Positions 25,528 through 35,300 of a stretch of DNA of 64,000 nt are shown here, piece after piece. The notes under the pieces are model-generated. The model had not been told where the DNA came from, did not search any database, and saw only the letters and a list, made by a program, of their open reading frames with translations. Origin of the DNA: Physcomitrium patens (lineage: Eukaryota; Streptophyta; Bryopsida; Funariales; Funariaceae); the NCBI RefSeq assembly GCF_000002425.4, contig NC_037253.1, positions 17,872,407 to 17,936,406 on the forward strand. The letters are read 5' to 3'. Made by a program: the position numbers and the translations under genes. Each line of letters opens with the position of its first letter. Position 1 is the first letter of the stretch.

Positions 25528-25690
25528 GTTCCACAAACTTTGTGGAACAACTTTGTGATGTTTTGCATACAACTTTTTGGTGTATATATATATATATATA
25601 TATATATATGATTTATTATTATTATTATTATTATTATTTATCTGGATTGATTAGTATTATAGTTTTGTTCCACAAAGTTGTATGCAAAAC
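25528..25690. repeat. Inverted repeat (foldback) around AT/ATT microsatellites
   Basis: A 21-nt arm at 25,560-25,580 pairs with 25,670-25,690 at 19 of 21 positions. The loop holds an (AT)n and an (ATT)n tract. Just upstream, 25,528-25,548 is itself a perfect 10-bp palindrome with one central base, built from the same GTTCCACAAA word found in the right arm. This resembles a degenerate foldback or MITE; no target duplication was identified. Confidence 0.6.
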
Positions 25691-26575
25691 ATATGTATAC
25701 ATTCTAGTACAATATGATTCTTACACATCAAAACTCCTTAAAATTTAATGTATATATATATACACATAAGTACATAAATGCATTTAATTTTTTAAAAATG
25801 ATTTCTCATGGATCAGGAGTTATTTTTAATTATTTAATATTTAAAAATCATTGTATTTTATAAGTTTTTTATTTCTCCGAATTTTTTATATTTTTTATAT
25901 TTGATATAATAAATATTTATAATTAAATTAAGAAATATTTGAATTTTTTTTGTTTTAGTTTTACTATAACATTATAAATTTTATTCTTATTATTATAATT
26001 TAATAGTTCTATTTTAATTTTTATTAAATTTAATTAATATTTTAAATTTTAAATTATTATATGATATTCTTGTTATGAATTTATTATACATTTTACTTTA
26101 TATTTATTTGATTTTACTTTAAAATAGTATAATAAATAATATTTTAATTATAAAACATATACTATATATAACACATATTCTTTTATCAATTTTTATAAGA
26201 TTTCATTGTATAATTTTATAATTTTATTAATGTTAAATTAATCTTAACTTTTATTAAATCCATGCATCTAATAAAACCATCATTACATCTTTCGTCCCTA
26301 TCCATGTTCTCTCCATTTTAAGCACTTGTCTTCCATTCATGTTTCCTCCATTTCTAGCCTTGATGTACTTAACCAAGGTTAAAAATGGTTTAAAACCATT
26401 ATCCTTGTTCTTAACCCCATTTTCTTGTCCAAACCCTCTCTCCCTCCTCTCCGCTCTCAGCTTTAGTTTCTTGTTCCCTTTAGTCTATGTCCTTATTCTT
26501 TATCTCCTTCCTTTTTTCCATCTCTTCTTTCATTCTCTACAAGACTATAATTCTATGATCTTGTAGAGATCCATT

Positions 26576-26580
26576 GTAAT
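26576..26580. repeat. Target-site duplication GTAAT, left copy
   Basis: GTAAT directly precedes the left LTR, and an identical GTAAT follows the right LTR at 32681-32685. A 5-bp duplication is what integrases of this class make. Confidence 0.9.
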
Positions 26581-27025
26581 TGTCACGGATACAGAATACA
26601 GACTTGATATCTACCAAGAAGTTCAAGAAGAACTGGCAAGAACTAGATTAATCAGATGAATATAAGAACAACACCAGAGAGGTGAGCTAGAGCTCCAAGA
26701 GATGTGTTGTCGAGACTGAAGAACTCTTCAGCCTCGATCCCAATATATACTCCTATTTAGGAAGCTTCTCAAGCAACTTCTACCAACTAGGAAGCTTCTA
26801 GAAGGTTCTAGAGACTTGCTTCTAGAAGGTTCTAGAAACTTATCTCTAGATGGTTCTAAGGACTATGTCCCTAACATCTTCTACAAACTAAGAAGCTTCT
26901 AGAAGGTTCTAGAGACTTGCTTCTAGAAGGTTCCAGAAGCTTGTCTCTAAAAGGTTCTAGAAGCTTGTCTCTAGAAGGTTCTAGAAACTTGTCTCTAGAA
27001 GGTTCTAAGGACTATGTCCCTAACA
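26581..27025 (-). repeat. 3' LTR of the chromovirus, 445 bp, with duplicated U3
   Basis: Matches the right LTR closely but is 111 bp longer. The extra length is a tandem copy of the U3 block, so a second CTAACA terminus sits internally at about 26,870-26,875. It carries two heat-shock-element arrays where the other LTR has one. The TATA segment and the 11-nt start-site word (26707-26717 on the + strand) are also present. Confidence 0.93.
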
Positions 27026-27040
27026 TCACCCCCTCCTTTA
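27026..27040 (-). other. Polypurine tract next to the 3' LTR
   Basis: In sense, TAAAGGAGGGGGTGA directly abuts the LTR start TGTTAG. It is the primer for plus-strand DNA synthesis in reverse transcription. Confidence 0.85.
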
Positions 27041-27105
27041 GCTTCGAGGTCTCTGAGAAGCAATGTTGTTGTCAATCAGTACCAACGTAAGAAAATGAAG
27101 ATCTG

Positions 27106-27429
27106 TCACATAACGTCTGCTATGAACTCCAATTGTTGTTCACGAGGTAAGTGGTTCATCGGCCCTTGAAGCCAACGGTAGTAGCCTACTCCTTCAACTT
27201 TTGACCAAGCATGAACTTCCATGTCTTCATTGTGAAATTGTCCTGCAAATATGCCTTCTGGTTGACCATCGTAAGTAGGCTCGAACTCAAATACAATCAC
27301 CAGTGATCGGTTACTTAGTATCCTTCATCGTCGTCGTGGTGCAAGTGGTTCTTCATCTCGAGGTCGCCTTCGTGAACTAGTTGGTTGAGATAATCTGATT
27401 GGCATAGTATCTATCTCTTGGCTATCCAT
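27106..27429 (-). pseudogene. Accessory reading frame between pol and 3' LTR, one internal stop
   Basis: In sense orientation an ATG at 27429 opens a 108-codon frame ending at 27106, interrupted only by a TGA at 27327-27325 that a single change from CGA would explain. The N-terminal third is Ser/Pro/Arg-rich (SSRRRPRDEEPLAPRRR, a nuclear-localisation-like stretch). The rest is acidic and aromatic (VFEFEPTYDG, then GYYRWLQGPMNHLP near the C terminus). I recognise no family. The frame starts 131 bp after the gag-pol stop and ends about 65 bp before the polypurine tract. A homologous block lies at the same position in the diverged relative near 58.1 kb, which argues for a real family gene. Confidence 0.65.
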
Positions 27430-27560
27430 ATCAGAAGACCAAATTATGGCTACTGAAAAAAATTTATTTTATCTTGGAGAAAATAACTATATCAACTACA
27501 AATTTTGGTGGTCCTCTCTCCTTTTCTTATATTCTTGGGTGAACAAACTTCAGAAAGAAG

Positions 27561-30500
27561 CTATTGTTGAACCGGCTTAGGTTTATGAGGATGTTGTTGA
27601 TGAAACTCCTGTACCTTTTGCGGCGCATTGGTGAGATTTTCAGCTGGCTCTCACGTTCGCTCATTAATGTCGTAGCCGCACCAATGAACAAGATACTCCA
27701 ACTTGCCCCACCTTCGCCGAGAATCCAGCACCTTTTCAACCTCGTATTCCTCATGGTTCTCGATCTCAATACTAGGTGGCGGACATTGCACTCTTCCAGG
27801 AAAAGATGACTCTCGATAAGATTCCAACAAAGAAACATGAAAGACTGGATGTACTTTCATAGAAGCCGGTAATTCCAGACGGTACGCCACTAGATTGATT
27901 TATTTTTGGATGATAAATGGTCCCAATCTTCGATAGTCCAACTTATCACATGGTCGCTTGGTCTTGATATTCCGTCGAAGAAGCCATGCTTTATCTCCAA
28001 TTTTGAAAGTAGGTGCTTGATTCCGAAATCTATCTGCAGACGCCTTGTAGGATTCTTGAGCAGATTGTAATTGAAGCTTCAACGTATTTTGAAGCTCTGA
28101 TAGTTGTTTCGCAAATCCTTCAGCTGCTGGATTGTTATTTGTTGATGGACTCAATAAATCAAGCTTTGGATGATACTCATAGTTGGAAAAGAATGGTGTG
28201 TATTGAGTCGACGCATGGAGGGTGTTGTTATATGCAAACTCGGCTAGCGGTAGATATGTGGTCCAATCGTCTTGCTGATAATTGATGCTGCATCGTAAGT
28301 ATTGTTCCAAGACTTGGTTCACCCGTTCCGTTTGACCGTCAGTTTGAGGATGAAAAGCCGAAGAAAGCTTGATATCCACCTTCAGTATCTCAAAGAGAGA
28401 TCTCCAAAACTTTGATACAAATTGGGTTCCTCGATCTGATACGATATCATCTGGTAGTTCATGATATCGATACACATTATCGAGAAAGAGCCTTGCCTTG
28501 ACTTCACTGGACGATGTCTCCTTGCAAGGGACAAAGTGTGCCATTTTTGTAAGACGATCTACCACAACAAAGATGCTGTCAAATGAGTTCGATGATGGCA
28601 GGTCCGTGATGAAGTCCATGGAAATTGAAGACCATGGTCGACGTGAAATCGGCAATGGCTGTAGGAGTCCATAAGGGCGATGTCGAGGATTCTTAGATCT
28701 TGAACAGATGTCGCAGGAGAGGACAAAATCTTTCACATCCTTCCACATTTGGGGCCACCAAAAATCTCGAGAAATAAGCTCCAAGGTCTTGTTGAATCCA
28801 AAATGTCCCGCAGTTGGAAAATCGTGGCGAGATTGAAGAACTCGGAGTCGTGCTGGTCCTTTTGGGATATATAACCGTTCTTCAAAGTATAAAAGATCTC
28901 CCTCCACCTTGAACTTGTCGTCATTGGCACGTTGCTTAATATCAATGACTATTGAATCTTCAATGGTTACGGCACGTACCTGATTCAGGAAGTCAGCGTC
29001 AATTGGCATAATAGTAGCGCAAAGCTGAAATTGCTCTGGCTTCAACAATGTCATACATTGTTGATCAAACGCTGCTTCTCCAGCCTTTGGTACAAGATAC
29101 GATCTCCTCGATAAGGCATCAGATAGTCCTTGCTGCTTTCCAGGTCGATAAGTGATAATAAAATCGAACTTAGATAGCAACATACTCCATCGAGCTTGAC
29201 GTCGATTTAGAACTCGAGCCGACATGAAATACTCCAAATTCTTGTGATCTGTGTATACGGTCACTGGATGTGCAGCTCCTTCAAGAAAGTGATGCCATTC
29301 TTGGAAAGAATCCACTATAACAAGAAGTTCCTTATCGCGGATCTCATAATTGATTTCAGCAGTAGAGAACTTTCGAGAATAGAATGCAACCGGATGGAGC
29401 TTCTTATCTTCTCCCATTTGTGAAAGTACAACTCCCAAAGCAAAATCTGAAGCATGAGTTTCTAAATAGAAGGCCTTTGTAAAGTCTGGATGTATCAAGA
29501 TTGGAGCCGTAGTAAATGCGGTCTTCAGGTTTTGAAACGCCTTCTCTGCTAGAGGTCCCCATTCCAGCTTATCCTTGCATGTCAACCGAGTGAAAGGAGC
29601 AGCAACTTGAGAGTAATTCTTGATAAAGATCCGATAGAAGTTGGCAAAACCAAGAAAGCATTGTACATCTCTAACCGTCTTCGGAACCTCCCAGGACACG
29701 ATTGCTTCCACCTTCTTGGGGACCATCTTCAAGCCTTCTGTAGTCGCAATGAACCCCAGAAACTCCATCTCTATTTGAAGAAATAAACACTTCACCAAAT
29801 TGGCATATAGTCCTCGCTCACGTAGTTTCTCCAATACCAAACGAACGTGTTTTTCATGCACTTCCTCATTTTTGGAGAATATCAAAATATCATCCAAATA
29901 GATGACAACAAAATCATCAAGGTACTCTCGGAAAATGTCATTCATCATATGTTGAAAGACCGCTGGAGCATTGGTAAGACCAAAGGGCATGACATTATAT
30001 TCAAAATGGCCATACCTTGTACGGAACGCTGTCTTCCACTCATCTCCTTCCTTGATTCGTATGAGGTTGTAAGCTCCTCTTAGATCAATTTTTGTAAAGA
30101 TCCTTGCACGTCCAAGTTGTTCTAAGAGACCTGAAATCAAGGGTAACGGGTAACGATTCTTCTTTGTTACCTTGTTGAGGCCTCGATAGTCCACGCACAT
30201 CCGCAACGAGCCATCTTTCTTCTTCACAAATAAGATGGGTGCTCCAGCTGACGATTTTGAATGACGGATGAAGTTCTTGGCTAGATTCTCGTCGATGTAC
30301 TTCTGCAACTCCGCCAACTCCGTCTGTGATAGATTGTAGATTGGGCCAAAAGGCGGTTGTACTCGTTCCTGTAAGTCTATGGCGCAATCATATGGTCTGT
30401 ATTCTGGTAGCATGTCGGCATTTTTTTTTTGGAACACGTCTTTAAAATCCTTATATTGCTCCGGTATACTTGCTGTCTAGATCTTCTCCCCGGTAGTTGG

Positions 30501-32066
30501 AGCCGCATAAATGACAAACGGTGTGCCTCCCTTGGACAGTCTTATAAATGCTCTTGCTCCAATAAATAAGGATTTCTCTATTCGGGGTTTTCTACTAGGC
30601 TTGCTCTTGGGTGGTTTTGTGGGAAAGGTCATCTTCCACAACTTCCAATCTATGGATGGGTTATGCTTTTCCAACCAGGAAAGACCAAGAATAACAGGAT
30701 TTGATGGGGTTCTAATAATATTGAAAATAATATGACTACTATGGTCCTTAAACGTCACTTCTATAGGTTCTGATTCATGAGTGACACTACCAGACAATAA
30801 AGGTCGTCCATCTATGACCTCAACGTGAAGAGGTTTGGATTTTTGTACTAAAGGGATCTTATGACGCTTTGCAAACTCTTCGTCTAAAAAACAAGCAGAT
30901 GCTCCTAAATCTAATAATGCTAAGGTTCTCAATTTCTGAGGGCCAATAAGCAAAGGGATTGTAAAACAAAGGGCAGGTTGAGAGGAAAGAAAGGAACTTG
31001 GTTGTTGTTGTGATATTTCATTGTTCAGTCGCACGGTTTCTATTGTGGCTGGGCATCCTTGTTTTCTTGAATAAACGCACCCCTAGTCTTGATAATACGT
31101 CGATTTTGCTTCTTGGGGCAGTTTCCAACTTTGTGGCCTTCTTCACCGCAATACAAGCATAGACCTTCTTCCATACGCCGCTTTTTTTTCTTCTAGAGTA
31201 AGAGATTTGACACGTACCACATCAATTTGCATGTCTTCTATCTCTGAATGTGAATTTACATTGCTTGCCGACATAGTTGGGGTGTGGCGAACCGTATGTT
31301 ATCTTGAACGTTGGTCTTGGCGACGTTGGGATAGGCGGTTATCGTACTTCACAGCTTGGCTAATAGCTTCGTTGAGCGTTTGCGGATCAGGAAGAGTTAA
31401 CAGCAAATCCTTCACATCGTCCTTTAAACTCCAATAGAATTGACTCATCAACGCTTCTTCATCCCAATTGATGTCGCATGCTAATTGCCTGAAGTCCGAT
31501 GCATAGACTGATGTAGAACGCATCCCTTGTCATAGTGACCGGATCTTTGTTGTAGCCCATCGAACCTTGTCGTGTTCACCAAATTCTTCCACAAATGCCT
31601 CCAAAAAGGTTTCAAAGTTGTTTAGTATGGACTATCGTTTCTCAAACAAAGGAGCAAACCATGATAGAGCTTGTCCTGTAAGTAAGGTTCCAACAAGCCC
31701 AACACGTGACTCCTCCGTTGGATAGCGTTCGGGATGTAAAACTGTTATCAACTTGATTTGGTTGACGAATCCTCGAAACTTGGAACGCGTACCATCGAAC
31801 TTATCCGGAAGGCTAACTCGAGGCTCCTTATGTTGTAGAACTAGTAGTACTTGTCGAACCTGAGGCAAAGTTGCTTCTCCAAGTACAGAAGTTTGAGGCT
31901 GGTGCAACCTAGATTGTGCCATCCCAGATGCTCCATCATTATGAAGCCTTGCCACGACTCCTTCAATCTCTGCAGTTCTTTGCGATAATGTAGCAAGGGC
32001 ATTCATGATAGCATCCAACTTGGACTCCGAACTTTCCGTCATACTAATGTCTTGACCTCCGGCCAT
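27561..32066 (-). pseudogene. Chromovirus gag-pol with chromodomain, broken by point stops
   Basis: One frame spans 1,501 codons from ATG 32066 to the natural stop at 27563-27561. Order: gag (SLPDKFDGTRSKFRGFVNQI); a CCHC zinc knuckle CLYCGEEGHKVGNC at 31159-31118, one frame off from its neighbours; protease with DLGAS where the active site should read DSGA or DTGA; RT with KIDLRGAYN and VIYLDDILIFS; RNase H with YTDHKNLEYF; integrase with the HHCC finger and the D,D,E set (SMDFITDLP, SDRGTQF, ERVNQ); a GPFII module; and a chromodomain ([20 protein letters not shown]). In-frame stops lie at 31634-31632, 31532-31530, 31301-31299, 30479-30477, 27902-27900 and 27653-27651. Between the first and the last, the longest open part is the 845-codon protease-distal pol frame. 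The RT, RNase H and integrase catalytic residues are intact. Confidence 0.93.
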
Positions 32067-32099
32067 TCTAAGAGAAGGACAGAAATGACTCTACAAGAA

Positions 32100-32310
32100 G
32101 ACAATATTGGTTTAGAGGAGGGTACTCTGCAACATCTAAAATGCCTTAAGAGCTTCAAGAAAAGGAGTAATCCACTCTCTTCAAGAAGAATAAGACTCCA
32201 ATATTGTAACAAAAGAAGTATCAGTTTCGAGGAGGGTAATCCGCAACCTCTAAAGTGCTAGTACACTTCCAAGCAGAGGGATAATCCACACTCTAACGAG
32301 GAAGAAACTA
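32100..32310. repeat. Imperfect tandem duplication in the chromovirus leader
   Basis: Two related blocks of roughly 100-114 bp share GAGGAGGGTA, GCAAC.TCTAAA.TGC and AATCCAC.CTCT words and lie between the primer-binding site and the gag ATG. Candidate packaging or translation leader; function unknown. Confidence 0.6.
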
Positions 32311-32333
32311 GCTCTGATATCTGAGGTGAGTGA

Positions 32334-32344
32334 AGTCTCGACAA
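32334..32344 (-). other. Primer-binding site, self-priming type
   Basis: Sense TTGTCGAGACT begins 2 nt after the 5' LTR end and pairs perfectly over 11 nt with the predicted RNA 5' end at 32473-32463. Pairing stops exactly at both borders. An initiator-tRNA-like word (ATATCAGAGC) lies about 26 nt further in, but it is too far from the LTR and imperfect, so I prefer self-priming. Confidence 0.7.
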
Positions 32345-32462
32345 ACTGTCACGGACACAGAATACAGACTTGATATCTACTTAGAAGTTCAAGAAGAACT
32401 AGATTAATCAGATGAATACAAGAACAACACCAGAGAGGTGAGTTAGAGCTCCAAGAGATGTG

Positions 32463-32505
32463 TTGTCGAGACTGAAGAACTCTTCAGCCTTGATCCCAAT
32501 ATATA
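32463..32505 (-). promoter_or_regulatory. TATA box and predicted transcript start / self-primer
   Basis: In sense, TATATATT at 32505-32498 is followed 32 nt later by AGTCTCGACAA (32473-32463). That is the normal TATA-to-start distance in plants. The 11-nt word is the exact reverse complement of the primer-binding site just past the LTR, as expected if the RNA 5' end folds back to prime its own reverse transcription. Confidence 0.7.
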
Positions 32506-32546
32506 CTCCTATTTAGGAAGCTTCTCAAGCAACTTCTACCAACTAG

Positions 32547-32660
32547 GAAGCTTCTAGAAGGTTCCAGAGACTTGCTTCTAGAAGGTTCCAGAAGCTTGTC
32601 TCTAGAAGGTTCTAGAAGCTTGTCTCTAGAAGGTTCTAGAAACTTGTCTCTAGAAGGTTC
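32547..32660 (-). promoter_or_regulatory. Array of perfect heat-shock elements in U3
   Basis: The heat-shock element is alternating GAA and TTC every 5 nt. Here, on the + strand: GAA 32547, TTC 32552, GAA 32557, TTC 32562; TTC 32576, GAA 32581, TTC 32586, GAA 32591; then GAA-TTC-GAA triplets at 32605 and 32629; and GAA-TTC at 32653. The last three units repeat with a 24-bp period. Three consecutive alternating pentamers suffice for an HSF trimer. The array lies directly upstream of the TATA box. Confidence 0.8.
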
Positions 32661-32680
32661 TAAGGACTATGTCCCTAACA

Positions 32681-32685
32681 GTAAT
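32681..32685. repeat. Target-site duplication GTAAT, right copy
   Basis: Matches the five bases that precede the left LTR at 26576-26580, which fixes both element ends to the base. Confidence 0.9.
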
Positions 32686-34397
32686 TAATCTTTATCAAAG
32701 CTAGTGATCTCCATCATTGTCATATCATCAACTTTATTTCCATTATTTTGAAGATATTGACTAAATATACTACAGGCTCCTACTGAAAGTGAGATCTTGT
32801 AAAAGTGATTAATAAGTTTATTTGCATCATATTTGAATTTAGTTTTAGAGGCTCTATTTCTCATTGCATATAAGCCAACAAAAATCACTTAAATCAACAA
32901 AATAAATTTTGAAACATGAATAAGATCTTGTTTCTTTCAACAATGCTTATAATATTACAAAGCTCTTTTTAGATGATTGATTAAATATGTGAGAAAATAG
33001 AATTAGTCATTATATTATGCCCAATTGGCTTTCGTTTTTTTTTTTGCTCTTGTGATACATCTTTTAGATCCTATAGAATAATCTAATTTCTATCTTCTTT
33101 TTTAGAATGTCCAAGAATTATAGTTTAAGTTTTAGTTAAGGTAAGCTAGAATGTAGACACAATATATGCAATTGAGTTGTGTATATATTACTATATTCAT
33201 GTGTTAATTTTTGAACTATTATTTTTTGAATTGTGGTTTTTTTGGATTGGAGGTCTCATAAGCTCTTGAAGCTAAAAGTGAGAAGAGGAGATGAGAAGAC
33301 ATGAGAGACATACTCTTGATTGGTAGTTGAAGTAGATTATGGTTAGTGTTGTGGTGACAAAATATATAATCATATCTATTTGTCTTTATCAAAGTTGTAG
33401 AATAGCCGAGTTTTGTCTCTTTTGTATCCTTAGAGAGATTTTGTAGAGCCATAGTTGTTGGTGGAGCTTAAAAAGAAGCCCAAACATTTTATAATAGGTT
33501 TTAGCATTTTTTTTTTTTTTGAAAATTTAGAAAATTGAGAAATAAAAAGATATTTGTAGAAGGTTTTAAGGATTAAGGGATGGCAGTAATACTTCTCTTA
33601 GGAGGGCTATTGTTATATATTGGAGTGCAACGATAGGCTTCTTATCAAGAATTGCATGGAGATTTAATAGGTATATTTATAAGAAGATCATGTTGGATTA
33701 GTTTCTCATCTTTATCATCTCTTTATATAGCAAATGCTACATTCTTGATGCATCTAGAGTTAGGTGTAGCATTTAGGTTGAGAAAAAGAAAAAGAAATGT
33801 TAGTAGTCTCATTGTATCTTTATGACTATTTTACAACTTTTTAGTATTTTTATTAGCAAGGAACTTTCATAAATAATAAATTAAAATAGATCTATTATAT
33901 AAAAATAAGAATAATATGAAAAGAAGGACAAGAACATAGAAAAAAAACAAAGAAAATGGAAGATGAAAACAAGAGGTAGAGGAAATGGCGAGTGCTTGGA
34001 ACAAAGAAAAGGGGGATTGGATTAAAGGAGAGAGACTAAGAACATAAAGAACAAGGACAAGAGATAGAGAGGTATAGTGATGGGTTTTTTTAGGTGGATT
34101 GATTTAGAAAAAACCAATTAGTTATTATTATTATTATTATTATTATTATTTTCTAGTCTAGTTTCATATAAAGACATGATTTTTACTCAAAGATCAAAGT
34201 AAAATTTAAATACATCTATAATTAGAGTAGTTGTGATAATTTATATGTAATAAAAGTATGTCAAAGATTTTTTTAGTAAAAAATACAATTAAAGATTTTT
34301 TATTAGCATAATATTTATTTCTTGATATTTAAACTTGTGTTATTAAAGAATATTATTAAAACCATAAATTTTAAATTTATAATAAAATTTTCTAATT

Positions 34398-34429
<32 letters not shown>

Positions 34430-35300
34430 CTTAAACCTTAAATTCTGTAAAGAATATATTTCTATTATTTTTTTTATAATTAATTTTTTTATACTTATTT
34501 TTTAAAAAATTACTATATATCATTACAATTTGTTGGATATTAAAACTTCTATTTTTATGGATCACATGAACTTGAAGGATAACAAAACATAATGATTTTT
34601 TTTCTAATAACTTAAATAAATAAATAAAATTATTTGAACAATTAGAACAATTTTCATTTCACTTCAAAATCCTTGACCCTCATTGACAGTGGACAAGATT
34701 AGAGCTTTGTCACCAACCAAATTGGTTTTATCAGCCTAACAAGGTCTTGTTTGAGCTTGGGCTAGGCCTATTTGGAAGCAGGGAAGATGGACATGGGATG
34801 AATAAAATCCATAAATAATATGCAATTTAGGTTCTAATTCTCCCTCTCCTAGAGATCATGGTAGAAGTTGGAGAATAAGCCTTGTTGAAAAAGAAAAAAG
34901 ACAAAACAACAAGAATGACACTTCTATAGATTGTGATTGTATAGGATTAGGACATGTTATTTATGGTTGACACTAGTAAAGGAGGAAGGTACATCCCATA
35001 AATAATAAAAACATCTAGATTAAAGTGTTAGATGGTGAATTGTTTATAAAAATTTCATACATTTTTTATTTTTATTATGTGTAATTATTTTGTTTAGATT
35101 TTTTAATATAGTACAATTTTGTTGTAAGAAGAATATGAGTAGTTAGTGCAATATTGCCAAAAAGGATTTGAACAAACTATTCTAGAGAATTATTGAAAAG
35201 AATTCTTAAGAAGATATCAATAGAATATCTATAGAAGAACAAAATCAATGTAAAAAATAAAATATTTTAGGAAATAGAAACCATAAATAGGTGATGGCAA
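32686..35300. other. AT-rich intergenic DNA
   Basis: No recognisable gene. It contains poly-T runs, an (ATT)n tract at about 34,118-34,152 and an (AT)n tract at 34,399-34,424. Confidence 0.6.

Larger units (their letters stand above)
22896..26575. other. AGT1 upstream region, then AT-rich microsatellite-laden DNA
   Basis: From 22.9 to about 24.2 kb composition is balanced and no convincing reading frame is seen. From 24.2 kb the sequence becomes AT-rich. It holds (AT)n then (AG)n at 24,531-24,567, a (GTGA)n-type run at 25,115-25,150, (AT)n runs at 25,420-25,440, 25,490-25,511 and 25,582-25,609, and (ATT)n at 25,613-25,640. The short reading frames between 25,142 and 25,748 are microsatellite artefacts. 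Confidence 0.6.
26581..32680 (-). mobile_element. Full-length chromovirus (Ty3/gypsy with chromodomain), inactive
   Basis: A 6.1-kb element bounded by LTRs (26581-27025 and 32347-32680) that begin TGTCAC and end CTAACA on the + strand (TGTTAG...GTGACA in sense). It is flanked by a 5-bp target duplication, GTAAT, at 26576-26580 and 32681-32685. Sense order, read right to left: 5' LTR, self-complementary primer-binding site, leader, gag-protease-RT-RNase H-integrase-chromodomain in one frame, accessory frame, polypurine tract, 3' LTR. A single gag-pol frame with chromodomain plus a self-priming signature points to a Tf1/sushi- or Tcn1-like chromovirus rather than the usual seed-plant chromovirus clades. 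The structure is whole, but several stop codons and a zinc-knuckle frame excursion make it non-autonomous now. Confidence 0.95.
32347..32680 (-). repeat. 5' LTR of the chromovirus, 334 bp
   Basis: In sense: U3 from 32680 to 32474 with the heat-shock-element array, TATATATT at 32505-32498, predicted transcription start at 32473, then R/U5 to 32347 ending in GTGACA. It differs from the 3' LTR by scattered substitutions and by lacking the U3 duplication. The LTRs have therefore diverged since insertion and the insertion is not recent. Confidence 0.93.

Noticed and set aside
25142..25748. Tyr/Ile-repeat reading frames
   Set aside because: They are translations of (AT)n and (ATT)n microsatellites.
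26761..27025. LTR short repeats as a CRISPR-like array
   Set aside because: The repeats are 24-bp heat-shock-element units without unique spacers, inside an LTR of a eukaryotic element.
27446..27580. Plus-strand ATG frame antisense to the end of gag-pol
   Set aside because: It is only about 40 codons, antisense to the conserved chromodomain end, and has no support from a relative.
32311..32322. Initiator-tRNA primer-binding site in the chromovirus leader
   Set aside because: It lies 26 nt from the LTR with two mismatches in twelve, while a perfect 11-nt self-complementary site abuts the LTR.
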